From Bathymodiolus brooksi (lineage: Eukaryota > Mollusca > Bivalvia > Mytilida > Modiolidae): a stretch of DNA of 64,000 bases. The stretch is from NCBI GenBank assembly GCA_963680875.1, contig OY804588.1, positions 73,370,829 to 73,434,828 of the forward strand, in the 5' to 3' direction. The notes beneath the pieces were generated by a model. That model searched no databases. It was not told the DNA's origin and was given only the letters and a program-made list of their open reading frames with translations. The translations under genes and the position numbers were made by a program. Below are positions 21,215-33,211 of the stretch, one piece after another (the first letter of the stretch is position 1; every line of letters begins with the position of its first letter).

Positions 21215-22417
21215 TGAGTGACTTTTCCATACCCAGGTTATGGTGTTTATCGCCACTTTCAAAATTTTTACGGTAATATGGTGGCTTTCTGTCTTATCAT
21301 TACAATATATTTCAAATTTGGTTTCATTCTGATAAATAATAACATTTGATCGGCACATACCGTTCACACTTATTACCTAATAACCAGGACCAATATTAAT
21401 TTGATCTTTGAACTTTGCAAATTGATAACTGGTAAACAAATAGGAACCTCTCAGCTTCCCAAAGCTCAAATATTTATTTCCCCCATAATTTCTCAAATTT
21501 TTCCATTTTTGTCGATTTTCCAACTTCTTAAATTATTTTATTTTTCGACTATTAGTTATTTAGATTGTTGGGAGAAAATAAATAATTTATTTACTGATGG
21601 AAATCGAGAGAAAATCATATCGAGTCGGCTTTTTATTTTTGTAACTTTAGGTATGTATGGATAAGAAGTGCCAAACGAACGTCGGAAGTGTCTAAATATT
21701 ACACAAACAGGTACATGTTTTGAGATTTAAAATTTGTTTTTCTTTCTTTCTTTTAAAGAGCTGGCGACCGTTTCACTTAAGATCGTAAGTCGGAAACGTA
21801 GACGAAAATGCACTCTTAACGAGTTATGACCGTTTCACTAATAAATAAGATTTATGACTTACGATAAAAAGTGATCGCAAAGTTAGGAGTGTTGGTAGGT
21901 ACTCGTAAGTCGTAAATCGTAAGCCCATTTTTGAAGAGTAGAATTGCTATCTGCATTTGTTTTAATGCAAACATTAATCAAATGAAGCGAGCAAATGCCA
22001 ATAGCCTGTAAACCCAACTACCATACGATCACTCCTAAGTACCATATGTTTAGCCGAGAAATATAAAGACAAACTGTATAATGTTTGCTGTGATCCGACT
22101 AGAGATCGGACTCACGAATATCTATCCTGTAATTTAATTGACAATAGCTTTGAATTCAATTGAAAAAAAACCCAGTGGTATGATATTACAATTTGTACTA
22201 ATTTACCAATCAATACAATTAGCTTCTTGGTAAACACATGTGCGTACTTGACAAATTAACATAACAAATAATAAGACAAGCTTAAAATAGAACCAAGTAA
22301 TATATTCCTTTTAAACCATATAGTCGTGTATATAAATAATTGTTCATACAAAAGACAAGGTGTTTTATTTAAATCTAATAAATAATCAAAGTAGATCTAG
22401 ATCAAATACAAGGTTGT
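21215..22417. other. AT-rich DNA inside element E2; no gene recognised
   Basis: A weakly self-complementary stretch at 21760-21925 contains CGTAAGTCG and CTTACGA words in both orientations. An 87-codon frame at 21401-21664 is low-complexity and is not supported. Confidence 0.4.
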
Positions 22418-22976
22418 TCATTTTAATTTCTTATCTAATTCTTATTCTTATTCTGTAACAATATGTTATTTTCATTGAATGGCATCTCAAAATAGATGGC
22501 TTCACAGTACTCAGTAGGTGCCCTTCCTGTATATTGGTTACATCCTGTATATTACAACTGACAGCTAATTCATGACAAACAATTTTAATCAGCCATCATT
22601 ATCATAAAATACATTTTTTTAATCTTTATTTTAAATGAAATTAGAAAATCATTATAAGGGTGAATTCAATTCAAGCTTTTAGCTTTTATTTACTTTCCAA
22701 CTTTGAAATAAAAATTAATATGTTTTAATATTTAAAAATAGTAATTATTCATTTAAGTTTTTTGCTTAGCTCCTCCTATTTTATGTCGTAATACCCATAG
22801 GTCATAGCGATTTATTATTTCCAGTTTGACGGATTTTATCAATGAATGCATACAGGCGTTAATGTAGCGACCAGCGGGAGCGTAAAATAACGACTGGATT
22901 ATTCGGGTTAGCTAATATCTGACATTTGATTGGTCGGCTGAACCAGACAGCAGCTGACGGATTTTTACTATTAAGA

Positions 22977-23115
22977 GCGTTCAAGCCCTCATCCAGCGAT
23001 AGTGCCGATAGAGGGCGCAGTATTATCGTCATCCAGCGATAGTGCCGATAGAGGGCGCAGTATTATCCTCATACAGCGATAGTGCAGATAGAGGGCGCGG
23101 TATTATTCGAGTTAC
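22977..23115 (+). repeat. Linker repeat, three tandem partial copies
   Basis: ATCCAGCGATAGTGCCGATA followed by GAGGGCGCAGTATTAT occurs three times in a row, the third with base changes (ATACAGCGATAGTGCAGATA). This is the same block as at 15933, 19190 and 23578. Confidence 0.85.
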
Positions 23116-23138
23116 ATTACCAATCGCTTATTATCATC

Positions 23139-23300
23139 TAACCCGAATAATCCAGTCGTTATATTACGCTTTGCTATATTAACGCCTGAACGACTTTCTC
23201 GATAAAACGGGTCAATCGGAGGCTTCAAATTAGCAATGTATTCTGGGTATAAACTGCGCGTGGTGACTTTTGGCACTAAAAGAAGGAGGAGCTTAGGAAA
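23139..23300. mobile_element. Diverged terminus of a third related element (E3)
   Basis: TAACCCGAATAATCCAGTCG at 23139, then TTATATTACGC, repeats the E1/E2 left terminus. It is followed by a more diverged version of the sub-terminal region, including AGAAGGAGGAGCT near 23280. I could not find the opposite end before 24.4 kb. Confidence 0.5.
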
Positions 23301-23814
23301 TGTTTGTAAACATAGGTCAATGGAGCGTTCAGGTGTCAAATGTTTTCATTGTACCCACGTGTGTTTGACCTTACTAATCTAAAAGGTGAAAAGAGAAGAA
23401 ATGTAGGAAAACTAAATAATGAATTAAACATCGTTAATCAACTTGTCCATCTCCATTTCTTGTTGTTTGTAAACATTACCGGAAATTGAAAGAACCGCCT
23501 TGCGCATACTCGGCAAATAATCATCGCTGATTGACTCTCTCTTTCAGAGAGCAGCTGACTCGTTTTTATCACAAGGAGAGTTCAAGCCCTCATCCAGCGA
23601 TAGTGCCGATAGAGGGTGCAGTATTATTCGAGTTAATTATCATCACGACTATTCACCTCTCAATTGTAAACAATGCAAGCCAAACAAGTAGAAGAGTCGC
23701 CGTTTTTCATTGGCCAGCGAAAGTCTGGTACCCGTGTATGGCATAAAATTTATATATTTTATAAACCGACCAAAAACCAGTCGACCTTAACTTTATTTAA
23801 CCAAGCACCACAAA

Positions 23815-23925
23815 ATGTCGAAACGAAAATTGAGTTTCCCCGATCAGAGTTCCATCGACAAATGGCTAATAAAAAAAAGAAAGATATTTTTGAAACATTA
23901 TCTGTTCCATTATTGGATGATATAA
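23815..23925 (+). pseudogene. Short ORF MSKRKLS..., probably a transposon ORF start
   Basis: From ATG at 23815 the frame gives MSKRKLSFPDQSSIDKWL, then IKKRKIF, and stops after 36 codons. An overlapping +1 frame continues as coherent, hydrophilic sequence (ETLSVPLLDDIKLKSQIKQK) to about 24011, which suggests one frameshifted reading frame. Basic starts of this kind are common in cut-and-paste transposases, but no catalytic domain follows. A truncated inverted copy lies at 15620-15720. Confidence 0.35.
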
Positions 23926-26066
23926 AGTTAAAGTCACAGATAAAGCAGAAAAGTCAAAATTTTGCGTCAAAATTTGAAATATTTCACATTATCAACAGGC
24001 ATTTGGAATGATGCAATGATTTATCTTTAGGTATTTGGCATGAAGCTTTTGTTTGTGTAAAATGAAACAGCAATAAAATTTAATGATTATAATTAAATAT
24101 CAGAGCAATTTGAAATTGATGCAAAATTCCAAACAACTTTACATTTTGAAAGGAAGGAGGCTAAAGTAAAACAAAAAATAAATATATGAAAAATAAGAAT
24201 TTTAGGAAGTTAAAATATGTGTCAGGAAACCCCTTACACACCTACTCTGCAATTTTGAAGTAAATCTGATTACCCATCTTGGAGTTATTGCCCTTTTTTC
24301 ATCAAATTTTTAAAATTTTAATACTTTTTGTCTTATATTTCAAAAACTTTAAGAGATAAAGGTTAAGTTTAAATTGCAAAAATGTGCAGCATGTCAAGAT
24401 TTACCTACCCTGCAATTTTGAAGTAAATCCCATTGCCCATTTTGGAGTTATTGCCCTTTTTAGCTCACATGTGTGAGCTATTGCCATCACTTGGCGTCTG
24501 TCATCCGTCTGTAAACTTTTCCAAAATCTTCTCTGAAACCACTGGACCAATTTAAACCAAACTTGGCCTGAATCATTCTTAGGAGGTTCCCTTTAAAAGT
24601 TATATCCGATAGCCACGCCCTCCACCCAAGATGGCCGCCGTTACTAAAAATAGAAATTTCTTCAAATGGCCAAAACTGCTTTATTTTAAGCCAAAATGTG
24701 CCCAAATTTGAACTGTATAAGAATAATGATGAGCTTTTTAACATATATTACGGGATTTTTTATGAACTTTGAACTTTTGCCGATTTTGACCGATTATGCA
24801 AATTAGACATAAATAAGCAAAACATCATTTAAAAATCTTCTTGTTAGAAACCACTTGGCCAATTTCAATCAAACTTTGTCTGAATGATCCTTAGGTGGTC
24901 CCCTTTCAAAATTGTGTCCGTCACCGCCGTCCTGTATACAAGATGACCGCCGTTATTAAAAATAGAAATTTCTTCAAAAGGCCAAAACTGCTATATTTTA
25001 AGCCATAATGTGCCCAAAGGAGTAGGTATGATAAGGGAAGAAATTGGCCTAAAAAATAGACAAATTATAAATGAAACGTATAGCTTTCGTTGTTTCTTGA
25101 TTTTATAAGACCTTTACCCCAACTACTATTTTGGTAACAATTTTCCATATTTGCACGTGCGATGACGTCACACTAGTCAATGAAAAGTCTATTGTTTCGT
25201 GAAAATATATGAAATCTAACAAGAAATGTGTATTTAATGTCAATTTTCAGTATAACCACAAGCAGGTACCAACGGCATATTTTAGTATGATGTTTAATAT
25301 ACATAAACATATATCTCATTTAATTTTTGTGTTGGTACCCGAGTGTGGAGAGTATGAAATCTGCAATCAAAAAATAATTTTAAGGTCGATTTCTCGTCAG
25401 CGGCGATTTTTTATTGACCGTTTTCATCCGTAATAGACAGAAATAGAAATCGACCTTTTAATCTCATCCAAAATAAAGTTGATTATCGTAGTTGTTTTGC
25501 TACGGGAGTAAAACTTGAACAATTTTTATGAAACAGTTTTGACGTTAAATAAATTTTGGAGGTGATTTACTGCCGACCTGATTGTGCATTGAATCCGACG
25601 TGTTTTTTTTCTAACCCTCAGTGGAATTTCATGTGTTACTATACTAAAGTATACTTTAATATTATCCCAACAATTCACAAAAAGTACAGAAAATAAATCA
25701 AGCAACCAAAAAGAAAATTAGTACGTCAGATTATCTTAGAAATTAATTCATTGGACATGTAAACACATCGGAACTTTCTATTTTTAGTAGTCCCTTTACT
25801 TTTTATTATTTTTTCTTTCTTTAACAAATATATTTTATTTAGCTCTTTCGCAAAGTGAATTCCCGATGAATAATTGTATTAACGTAAATTTGATTTATAT
25901 ATAGCTTAATATTAACGTTGCGGTGGCATAATGGTTCAGCACACATGACTGCCGATAACAACATCGTGAGATCAATATTTTATTCTTACTTATTTCAATA
26001 AAGTATGGAAAAACAAACAATATATTTGATAATTCATAATTCATCTAATACAGTACATATTTAATA

Positions 26067-26396
26067 ACGATATAACATGCATGTTTTAACATAGTACACG
26101 GATGTCAGGTTTGATTTTCATATTCGGTGTTTTGTTTATAATGGTCCTTTTATTATCCTTACTAAGAATGTCATTGATATAGTCTATCGTTTATGAGTCA
26201 GTGCTAAAATTGTAGTATTACTTGGAATTTTACGATATAACGTGCATGTTTTAACATAGTAAACGGATGTCAGGTTTGATTTACATATTCGGTGTTTTGT
26301 TTATAATGGTCCTTTTATTATCCTTACTAAGAATGTCATTGATATAGCCTATCGTTTATGAGTCAGTGCTAAATGTGTAGTATTACTTGGAATTTT
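26067..26396 (+). repeat. 165-bp tandem duplication
   Basis: Copies 26067-26231 and 26232-26396 both start ACGATATAAC and share ATGTTTTAACATAGTA, ATTCGGTGTTTTGTTTATAA and GAGTCAGTGCTAAA, with few differences. They are probably recent. No coding sequence is seen. Confidence 0.9.
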
Positions 26397-26585
26397 AGTG
26401 GTATGATTTTACTTTAATGGGCCATGACGATAATACAGTATTACCAAGCATTCTATTTATATAATCTATCACGTTTTACTTTTCTCAACAAAAAAAAGTT
26501 TGAAGATACCGTAAATATAAATTATCGTCTTCCAATCAAAGTATACTACCGTATTTGTACTCTTAGACATATCAGAATCGAAATA

Positions 26586-27127
26586 AATCATGGAAGCCAG
26601 AATGTGTTTTGAGTTTTAACATGGATTGGCGGATATTAGTAAATTTTATCCCTCGCTTCTGACTCGGGATAAAATACTATTCTTTGATGTTCTCGTGGCA
26701 AGTAGAATTTTGATTGGCTAAAAAGGTACTTTTAAAACTTCAGGGAAGCAGTGCGGTGACAGAAAATCAATAATCGCTCTCACCTATGTGCTGTCCATTT
26801 ACATTGTGCACAGCAGACGACACACATTTCACAAGATGACAGAAAATCAATAATCGCTCTCTGTGATCTTTGTCCAAAGATACACGTATTTATGTTTTTC
26901 CTATAATAAGGACATACTTATTAATGTTGGAACATTCAGATAAGAATGTTATCAGTCTCTAGATGTTATATATCCCGTTTTAAAGGGCAGTGGTTTTGTT
27001 AAAAGGTTCGACCTTTTAACGAAACCACTGCCCTTTAAAACGGGATATATAACATCTCGAGACTAATAACGTATAATATCCGCCAATCCATGTTAAAACT
27101 CCCAACACATTCTGGCTTCCATGATCT
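26586..27127. repeat. Foldback copy with enlarged centre
   Basis: The ends match the palindrome at 12334-12491 (CCAGAATGTGTTTTGAG, ACATGGATTGGCGGATATTA). Here they are separated by about 400 bp that contain a second hairpin (26948-27070). Confidence 0.75.
26948..27070. repeat. Almost perfect hairpin, 61-bp arms
   Basis: The left arm runs GTTATCAGTCTCTAGATG, then TTATATATCCCGTTTTAAAG, then GGCAGTGGTTTTGTTAAAAG. The right arm is its inverse with about three differences, and the loop is essentially absent near 27009. The arms are too similar to be old. Confidence 0.9.
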
Positions 27128-28753
27128 ATTTCTTAATTATTCAACATGGATTATATCCTCTCCTGCCGCTGTAGAGCTGCTTTACCATGTTATGCAGTTG
27201 ACTTGGTTCCTTCGACATTCTAATTACTGAGAATAATTTCCTCTCATGATTTAAAAAATAAAAAGATCAACATTCGGTTATAAAAAGATTTAGAAAAAAA
27301 AACAATTTACAGAGCTCAGCATTGACGAGTTTCTGCGGTTGCTAGGGATAATATTTGGTTACTAGGGACATTGTAAGGTTTAAGGAATTCTTATAATATA
27401 TACTGGTTAGTAAATGATAAGATGTTTCTAGATCTGCTAAGGGAAACCTGTTGCTATGGACGGGGCATAACTATGAATAAAAATATCAAAATGTATTTTT
27501 GAAATATGAAATGACATTTGTAGTGTGTATAGCTTGACAAAAATGTACCGCTTAATCAAATATCAAGTCAAAAGATCGTAGATGTCAAAATTCAACCATT
27601 AATTGCAATAATATAGGCTAATTTAATGTTTACAAAACCGTTGCTAGGGTGACAAAACTACACAAAAATACTATATGCTACCATAGAGAATTGGATTATT
27701 ATTTTTAGAGCGTACATACACAGAATATAACATTTTGTCGAAAAGACTATGCAAGATATGTAAAATAAAACCACCATATTTGAATTTCCAATGATTAATT
27801 GGACCCTCCTCCATTTACGTTGATAAGCAACAAAGGACAAAGTGAAATCATAAAAAAAAAAAAATTCTTACCTTTCAATGATTGTGTTTAATATTATATC
27901 TATATAAACAGTTTCTGAGATTGGGTCAAAATTTACCCTTATCATATTCACTCCTTTGAACTGTATAAGCATAATGATGAGCTTTTTAACATATATTACG
28001 GGATTTTCTATGAACTTTGAACTTTTGCCGATTTTGACCGATTATGCAAATTAGAAAAAAGGGGGGATGAAATTAAAAAAAAATCTTCTCCTCTGAAACT
28101 ACTGATCCAATCTCAACCAAACTTTGCTGAAATATTTCTTGGGTGGTCCCCTTCCAAAATTGTCCGGCATTTCAGACCTCCGACAAAGATGGCTGCCACA
28201 GCCGAACTTAATTTAACATAGGACCCTATGGGAAATTCCCATAAAAATCTTCTTGTCTGAAACCATTTGCTCAATAAGAACTAAATTTTGATGAAATAGT
28301 CATTGGATGGTCCTCTTCCAAAATTGTGTCTGTTGGTCCCGCCCTCTGACCAAGATGGCTGCACAGCTGAACTTAGTTTAACATAGGACCCTATGGGAAA
28401 TTCACATAAAAACCATCTTGTCTGGAACCAGTAGCTCAATTAGAACCAAACTTTCATGGAATAGTCATTGGATGGTCCTCTTCCAAAATTGTGTCCGGCT
28501 TTCCCACCAAGATGGCCACCACAGTGCAGTTGTGTTGTTATTGAAAGCAGCTTTGATCCAGGTGAGCCATTATAGGCTCCTGGGAGCCTCTGGTTTGCAA
28601 TTTACCCACGCCGCATTTGTGATAGGCTTGTATGAGTTGCTAGGTAATCCAACTACCTAACTCATTGAGCCACCCGGTCCCTCATCTTCCACCCTTTTTG
28701 TTATGACATTTGTGCCTATTGTTTCTTTTTTGTATTTCCAATCAATAACAAAT

Positions 28754-28788
28754 AAAACAAACAAACAAACAAACAAACAAACAAAAAC
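28754..28788 (+). repeat. (AAAC)n microsatellite
   Basis: About eight AAAC units follow AACAAATA. It lies inside the tandem-unit element. Confidence 0.95.
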
Positions 28789-29101
28789 TTTCAGAGAACA
28801 GTCCAGTGAACATTAACACCAAGTTTGGTTCAAATTGGCCCAATTGTTTCAGAGAAGAAGATTAAAAACACATTGCTCTTTTAGTTTTGACATCTTTTGG
28901 CCTCTTGTTTCTTTTGTGTACTTCCGATGAACAATAAAAACACACAAAATTTTTAGAGGACGATCCAATGAATATTCCTATCAGTGGCTTCAGAGAAGAA
29001 GATTGAAATGTAAAAGTTTACAGATAACAACACGGACAACGACGATGACGGACGACAAGTAATTGTAATACCTCACATGGCCCTTTGGGTCACATGAGCT
29101 A

Positions 29102-29639
29102 ACAATTGTACATTGTAATTTTTGACAATACAACTCAAGGATCCCTAGTGGAACTTTCCTGCAAAGTCTGGATGCAATTTTCTGGATAACAAAATAATGT
29201 CAAGTCCAATCATCCAGGACGACCATGCATCTTGGATTTCAAGCCGCTCCAAAAATTATGAACATTTCTTCAGTACCCCCTAGAAGACCACAAAAGGAAC
29301 ATTTCTGGCAAATCTTGTGATTTCACATGTAATAGTTCTGAAGAAGTTGAAAATGTCTCGGACAATTAGAGTACAAATGTATTTCAAAGGTCAAACCATC
29401 AGATAAAGAATTAAGATCCATATTTAAACATGACTTTTAATAACATGTAAATGTGATTGAAAGAAAAAAATCTCTATACAAGTTCACATACAAGTTTATA
29501 AATTTATAATACTCTGAAGACAAACAATCATAAATATGTAATGTAATATTAATTTAATGTAAGAAATGTGGATCATTTAAACATTCTAATTATCAATAAA
29601 GTCTGCATTACTGAAGAATTTAAATCAACAAATATCTGT
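29102..29639. other. No gene recognised
   Basis: It contains degenerate pieces that may derive from the neighbouring tandem-unit element (for example CATTTCTTCAGTACCCCC), and nothing coding. Confidence 0.4.
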
Positions 29640-29647
29640 TTTATAGG

Positions 29648-29860
29648 CAGGGTCAGATAATGACCGTTTGGGGGCCCTAGGGTAATGAAATTATGGGGCC
29701 CCTGCAGACAGAGTTCAATGAATTATTCAGCAATGCAAAATATTAAAATATTATACTCATTTGAAAACAAATGTATTTTTGAAAATCTTTTAGCAGTGCC
29801 CATCAAGATTAGGGGGTCCTAGGCTGCAGCCTATACTAGCCTATAGGATAATCTGCCCTG
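29648..29860. mobile_element. hAT-like MITE with 8-bp target duplication
   Basis: Ends are CAGGGTCAGATAATGACC and, inverted, CAGGGCAGATTATCC. The flanks TTTATAGG (29640-29647) and ATTATAGG (29861-29868) match at 7 of 8 positions, as expected for hAT insertion. The interior holds GGGGGCCCTAGG and the related GGGGGTCCTAGG. It is non-autonomous. Confidence 0.75.
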
Positions 29861-29868
29861 ATTATAGG

Positions 29869-30882
29869 TACAAGTTGAGTAAACCTCATCTAAGCTTGGT
29901 ACAACCCATTACCTCATTGGTAAAAGAATAGTTTGTTGGTCTATATCACTGAGTTCTAACTTAGACCACACACTGGAACACTATGTCAATAATGTGAAGA
30001 TATGTGTTTAGAAGATACAGGGTATTCAATAAGATTGTATTGAACAGGCTGAATTGAAATTTGAAGCGGCTACATGATAATAGGGGGGGGGGGGGGGTTA
30101 TTATGGGGGCTTTCCACCCAGTATTTTTTTTTCACTTGCATTCAAAATGGTGCATTCTGAGCCATTTTAAGGTAGTTTACAAGTGCATGAAAAAGAAGGT
30201 TTCATAGAAATGATTTTTTTTTAAATTTTAGCAAGCAATAAGACCATTTCAAGATGACCGTGGAGCTTTTCAAACTTTTCCATTTGCGTATCTCATGAGT
30301 TGTCCATCAATAACATAATTATCTTTTCAATGTGTCTCTAGATTTTTCAATTGAAATATCTCTATCATTTAAACGTTTAATCGAACATCAAATGATAATA
30401 AGTTAAGAGTAGAATTGACACCGATCAATGATAAATTCGGATAAATTTGTTTCATTCCCCTAGTATATATATATATAGATAACCCCTGACAAATGCATTG
30501 CTATCGATCCTGAAATGCATTGTTTTTTGTATAATTGTGGATTTTAAAAATCTTTAAGATGAAAGAGTGAATAAATATTGTACATTTGTATATTTCTTTT
30601 ATTTAATGGAAAAATATTTTAGTTTCTAACAGTCGAACCGGTGATTTCACTGGCAATTTCACTCGTTTGAAGTGGCGACATATAGCGCCGGGTGGCGACC
30701 TTTATTGAAATCCCTGAAGATAGATACACAATATTAGAGGAGTGTCTTAAAATATAAAGTTTATGTGTACGAGGCTTAAAAACAGGGAGAAAAAGGGGGG
30801 GGAAGAGGAGTTCATCGAGCCTTTCCCCAGTCTTGTGTCAAATCCACATAAACTTATTTTAAGACACTGCATTAATATTATG
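29869..30882. other. No gene recognised
   Basis: It has a poly-G run at about 30082-30097 and a short inverted pair around 30740-30865 (AGTGTCTTAAAATA against TATTTTAAGACACT). I see no coding sequence. Confidence 0.45.
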
Positions 30883-31145
30883 TTTATCCTGCATAAATAT
30901 CACATTGATCCATCGACGTTAATATTTTGAATTAAATAATAGAATTATACAATTATCCCTTGGTTGCCCCTTATCCTGCATAAATATCACATTGATCCAT
31001 CAACGTTAGTATTTTGAATTAAATAATAGAATTATACAATTATCCCTTGGTTGCCCCTTATCCTGCATAAATATCACATTGATCCATCGACGTTCGTATT
31101 TTGAATTAAATAATAGAATTATACAATTATCCCTTGGTTGCCCCT
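30883..31145 (+). repeat. 88-bp tandem triplication
   Basis: Copies begin TTATCCTGCATAAATATCAC at 30883, 30971 and 31058 and end CCCTTGGTTGCCCC. They differ at only a few bases, so they are probably recent. Confidence 0.95.
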
Positions 31146-33211
31146 TTAGATATTTTATGTCAACAGGAAGTGAACTGGATTTACAACTAGTTTCCCAAAG
31201 CTCAACAGGTTACATGTGACAGGGGTACAAGAAAAGGCTATATTTTGGTCAGTGGCAGTATATAACAAACATTTATCCAGTCAGTGCAATTTGACTGCTC
31301 AATTAGAACAAGTGCAGGATTAAAATGATTATTTATTTGATAACTGTTGTTAATTTCTTAGTCCCGAAAGAAATTTATAACTAAGAAATAAAGCAACATT
31401 TATCCTTCAAATTCAAAACCCTTGTACACATAATATTGGTGGCTTTGAAAAAAATCTTTATAATTCTTAATATTCAACTGGACCTATATTTTCCATCTTA
31501 TAACACTCTTACATTTGTACCTTAAATTTAAAAACTGTATGCATTTTGTTGCATAATTTGAACCTGAAACAAAACATTATACAGCCAAACCTGTATATAA
31601 AGGACACTCAAGGAAACCTGAAAATGTACCCTTTATGGGCAAGTAGCCCTTTATATTGAGGTTAAAATTATATGCACTATTCATTAATGGGGAAAATGAG
31701 GCTGCCCTTTATAGACAGTGATTTGTTATATAGAGGTGTCATTTAAGGCAGGGTTGACCGTATTTTATAACTTTATAAGATGCTCTATATGGCTTAATGG
31801 TATTTTGAAGGCTATCAACTTTTCTAGAGACAAGAATTAAACCACCGACCTACCCCAAGTCCTGGACAAACTTTATCACATAATGTATCGATTTCACCTT
31901 GCCTGAGCAGGATTCAAACTCAAAATGTTAATGGTGATAGGTAGATATAAATCCAACTACCACACGATCATGACCACGGCGGCCCGCTTCACATTAAAGC
32001 AACTTGTCAAAACAAGTAACATTCAGGCTCTTAAAAAATTGATTAAACAGAGACATTTTTTTTTAATTTGAAAGAGTCCTTTGAGAGGAAATGAAGTGTC
32101 TAGTTGGGCCTCATGTATAAAAAGACACACATATTTTAAATTTCATAAGTAACAAACATACCTCACAATCAAACTCTGATAAGTAGTGGTGATTAACACT
32201 GAATATACAGGCATGATGCCCCTCCCCCACTCTCACCCCCCGAACGTAGCTAGACATATAATGGTACATGTTATATACAAATGTTACACAGAAAACACTG
32301 GAAAAGTAATAAAAAAGATGGTAATATATTGAGCAGTGGTACAGCGCCATGTATAATTATAATGATAATGACGAATACAAATTTACACAAGCCTTATAAA
32401 GGCAGACTAGTAATAATTCTGTAATATATAATATTACCTCATAGTTAAAATAATATACAATTATTACAGTCTTTTGAAAAAAAAATATATTCACTGAGGC
32501 CGAAGGTGAAGCGAATGTAATTTTTTTTTAAAAGTCAATTAATCCACACATTTACAGAATCAAGACAGTAATTGTTTTATTCTATATTTTGAATAAAAAA
32601 AAATATTCAATGCCTCATTTAATATTGTTGGCTGTAAATGAAACATGTTACTTTATTTAGAACAGGAAATTCTATCAGAAATGTTCTATTTTAAATTACT
32701 AAAAAAAGTAACATGTGACATTTACCACCAGTGAATATTAAATCTGAGGAATTGAATACATTTTTTTATTCAAAAAATGACTTTTTAGTCTATTATAATA
32801 AAATTTACTAATATAGAATAATATTATTATAATATCATATTATTTAACAGCTGTGATTTGTCAATTCATGTCACATGACTTAATTATAGAACATGTATTA
32901 CTACTGGGTCTTACTAAAAATAGACATTTGTAAACCTTAGATTATCAAAAATAAATTATAAAATGCAGCATACAATAGGTAGTTTTTTCAATTGAATTCT
33001 TGTTTGGAAATTCGACCAATCAAAATCAAGCATTATTTCTCACTTTTGTTAAATGCATTAACATTGATGTAAACAATTATGAAAAGAAAGTTTAAACAGT
33101 GATGGTCATCAATTCTACCAATATCAACAAAAACAAACAATCACCTCTCATCTTAAGTGAAATTACTAAACACAAAAAAGACTGTGTGGCAGGGTTAAAC
33201 CAATTAAAGGA
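31146..33211. other. No gene recognised; contains a SINE fragment
   Basis: A partial family B SINE (minus) lies at 31836-31986: ACCACCGACCTACCCCAAGT, then TGAGCAGGATTCAAACTC, ending CACGGCGGCCC. The stretch 31575-31770 has repeated phrases about AACCTGTATATAAAGGACAC and CCCTTTATAT, probably another diverged repeat. There is no support for a gene. Confidence 0.5.

Larger units (their letters stand above)
19255..22912. mobile_element. Terminal-inverted-repeat element E2, about 3.66 kb
   Basis: The left end (TAACCCGAATAATCCAGTCG at 19255 through TAAAATAGGAGGAGCT near 19395) is matched inverted by 22770-22912, giving arms of about 140 bp. The flanks of the interior match E1 (19500-19710 with 16666-16860; 22418-22850 with 17015-17536). 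The middle (about 19713-22417) replaces about 160 bp of E1 and includes the GTCACA foldback element. No transposase is seen. Confidence 0.65.
25019..27954. mobile_element. 2.9-kb inserted element with 19-bp inverted ends
   Basis: It starts GGAGTAGGTATGATAAGGG and ends CCCTTATCATATTCACTCC. The flanks CCCAAA and TTTGAACTGTATAAG join to the sequence present uninterrupted at 24701-24720 (CCCAAATTTGAACTGTATAA) in a neighbouring unit, so that unit is an empty-site paralogue. No target duplication is apparent: the join is exact. The interior includes a 165-bp duplication and a large foldback. I see no transposase. Confidence 0.7.
24459..29101. mobile_element. Tandem-unit element with GAGCTAA-type ends, split by an insertion
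   Basis: The left end reads TTAGCTCACATGTGAGCTAT and then GGCGTCTGTCATCCGTCTG; the right end carries GACGATGACGGACGACAAG and finishes GGGTCACATGAGCTAA. The interior consists of diverged units of roughly 160-310 bp with phrases such as CAAGATGGCTGC, CATAGGACCCTATGGGAAAT and TCTTCTTGTCTGAAACCA. The same family forms 58331-60783 in the opposite orientation. A 2936-bp insertion (25019-27954) splits it. The ACGG-type ends with repeated cores recall oyster pearl / Helentron-associated elements; that is only a resemblance. Confidence 0.65.

Noticed and set aside
20999..21230. Lys/Ser/His-rich and Cys/Asp/Phe-rich frames
   Set aside because: They are translations of the AAAAAGTCACA repeats on either strand.
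23112..23339. 75-codon minus-strand frame near the E3 terminus
   Set aside because: It lies across the transposon end and linker repeat and has no recognisable domain.
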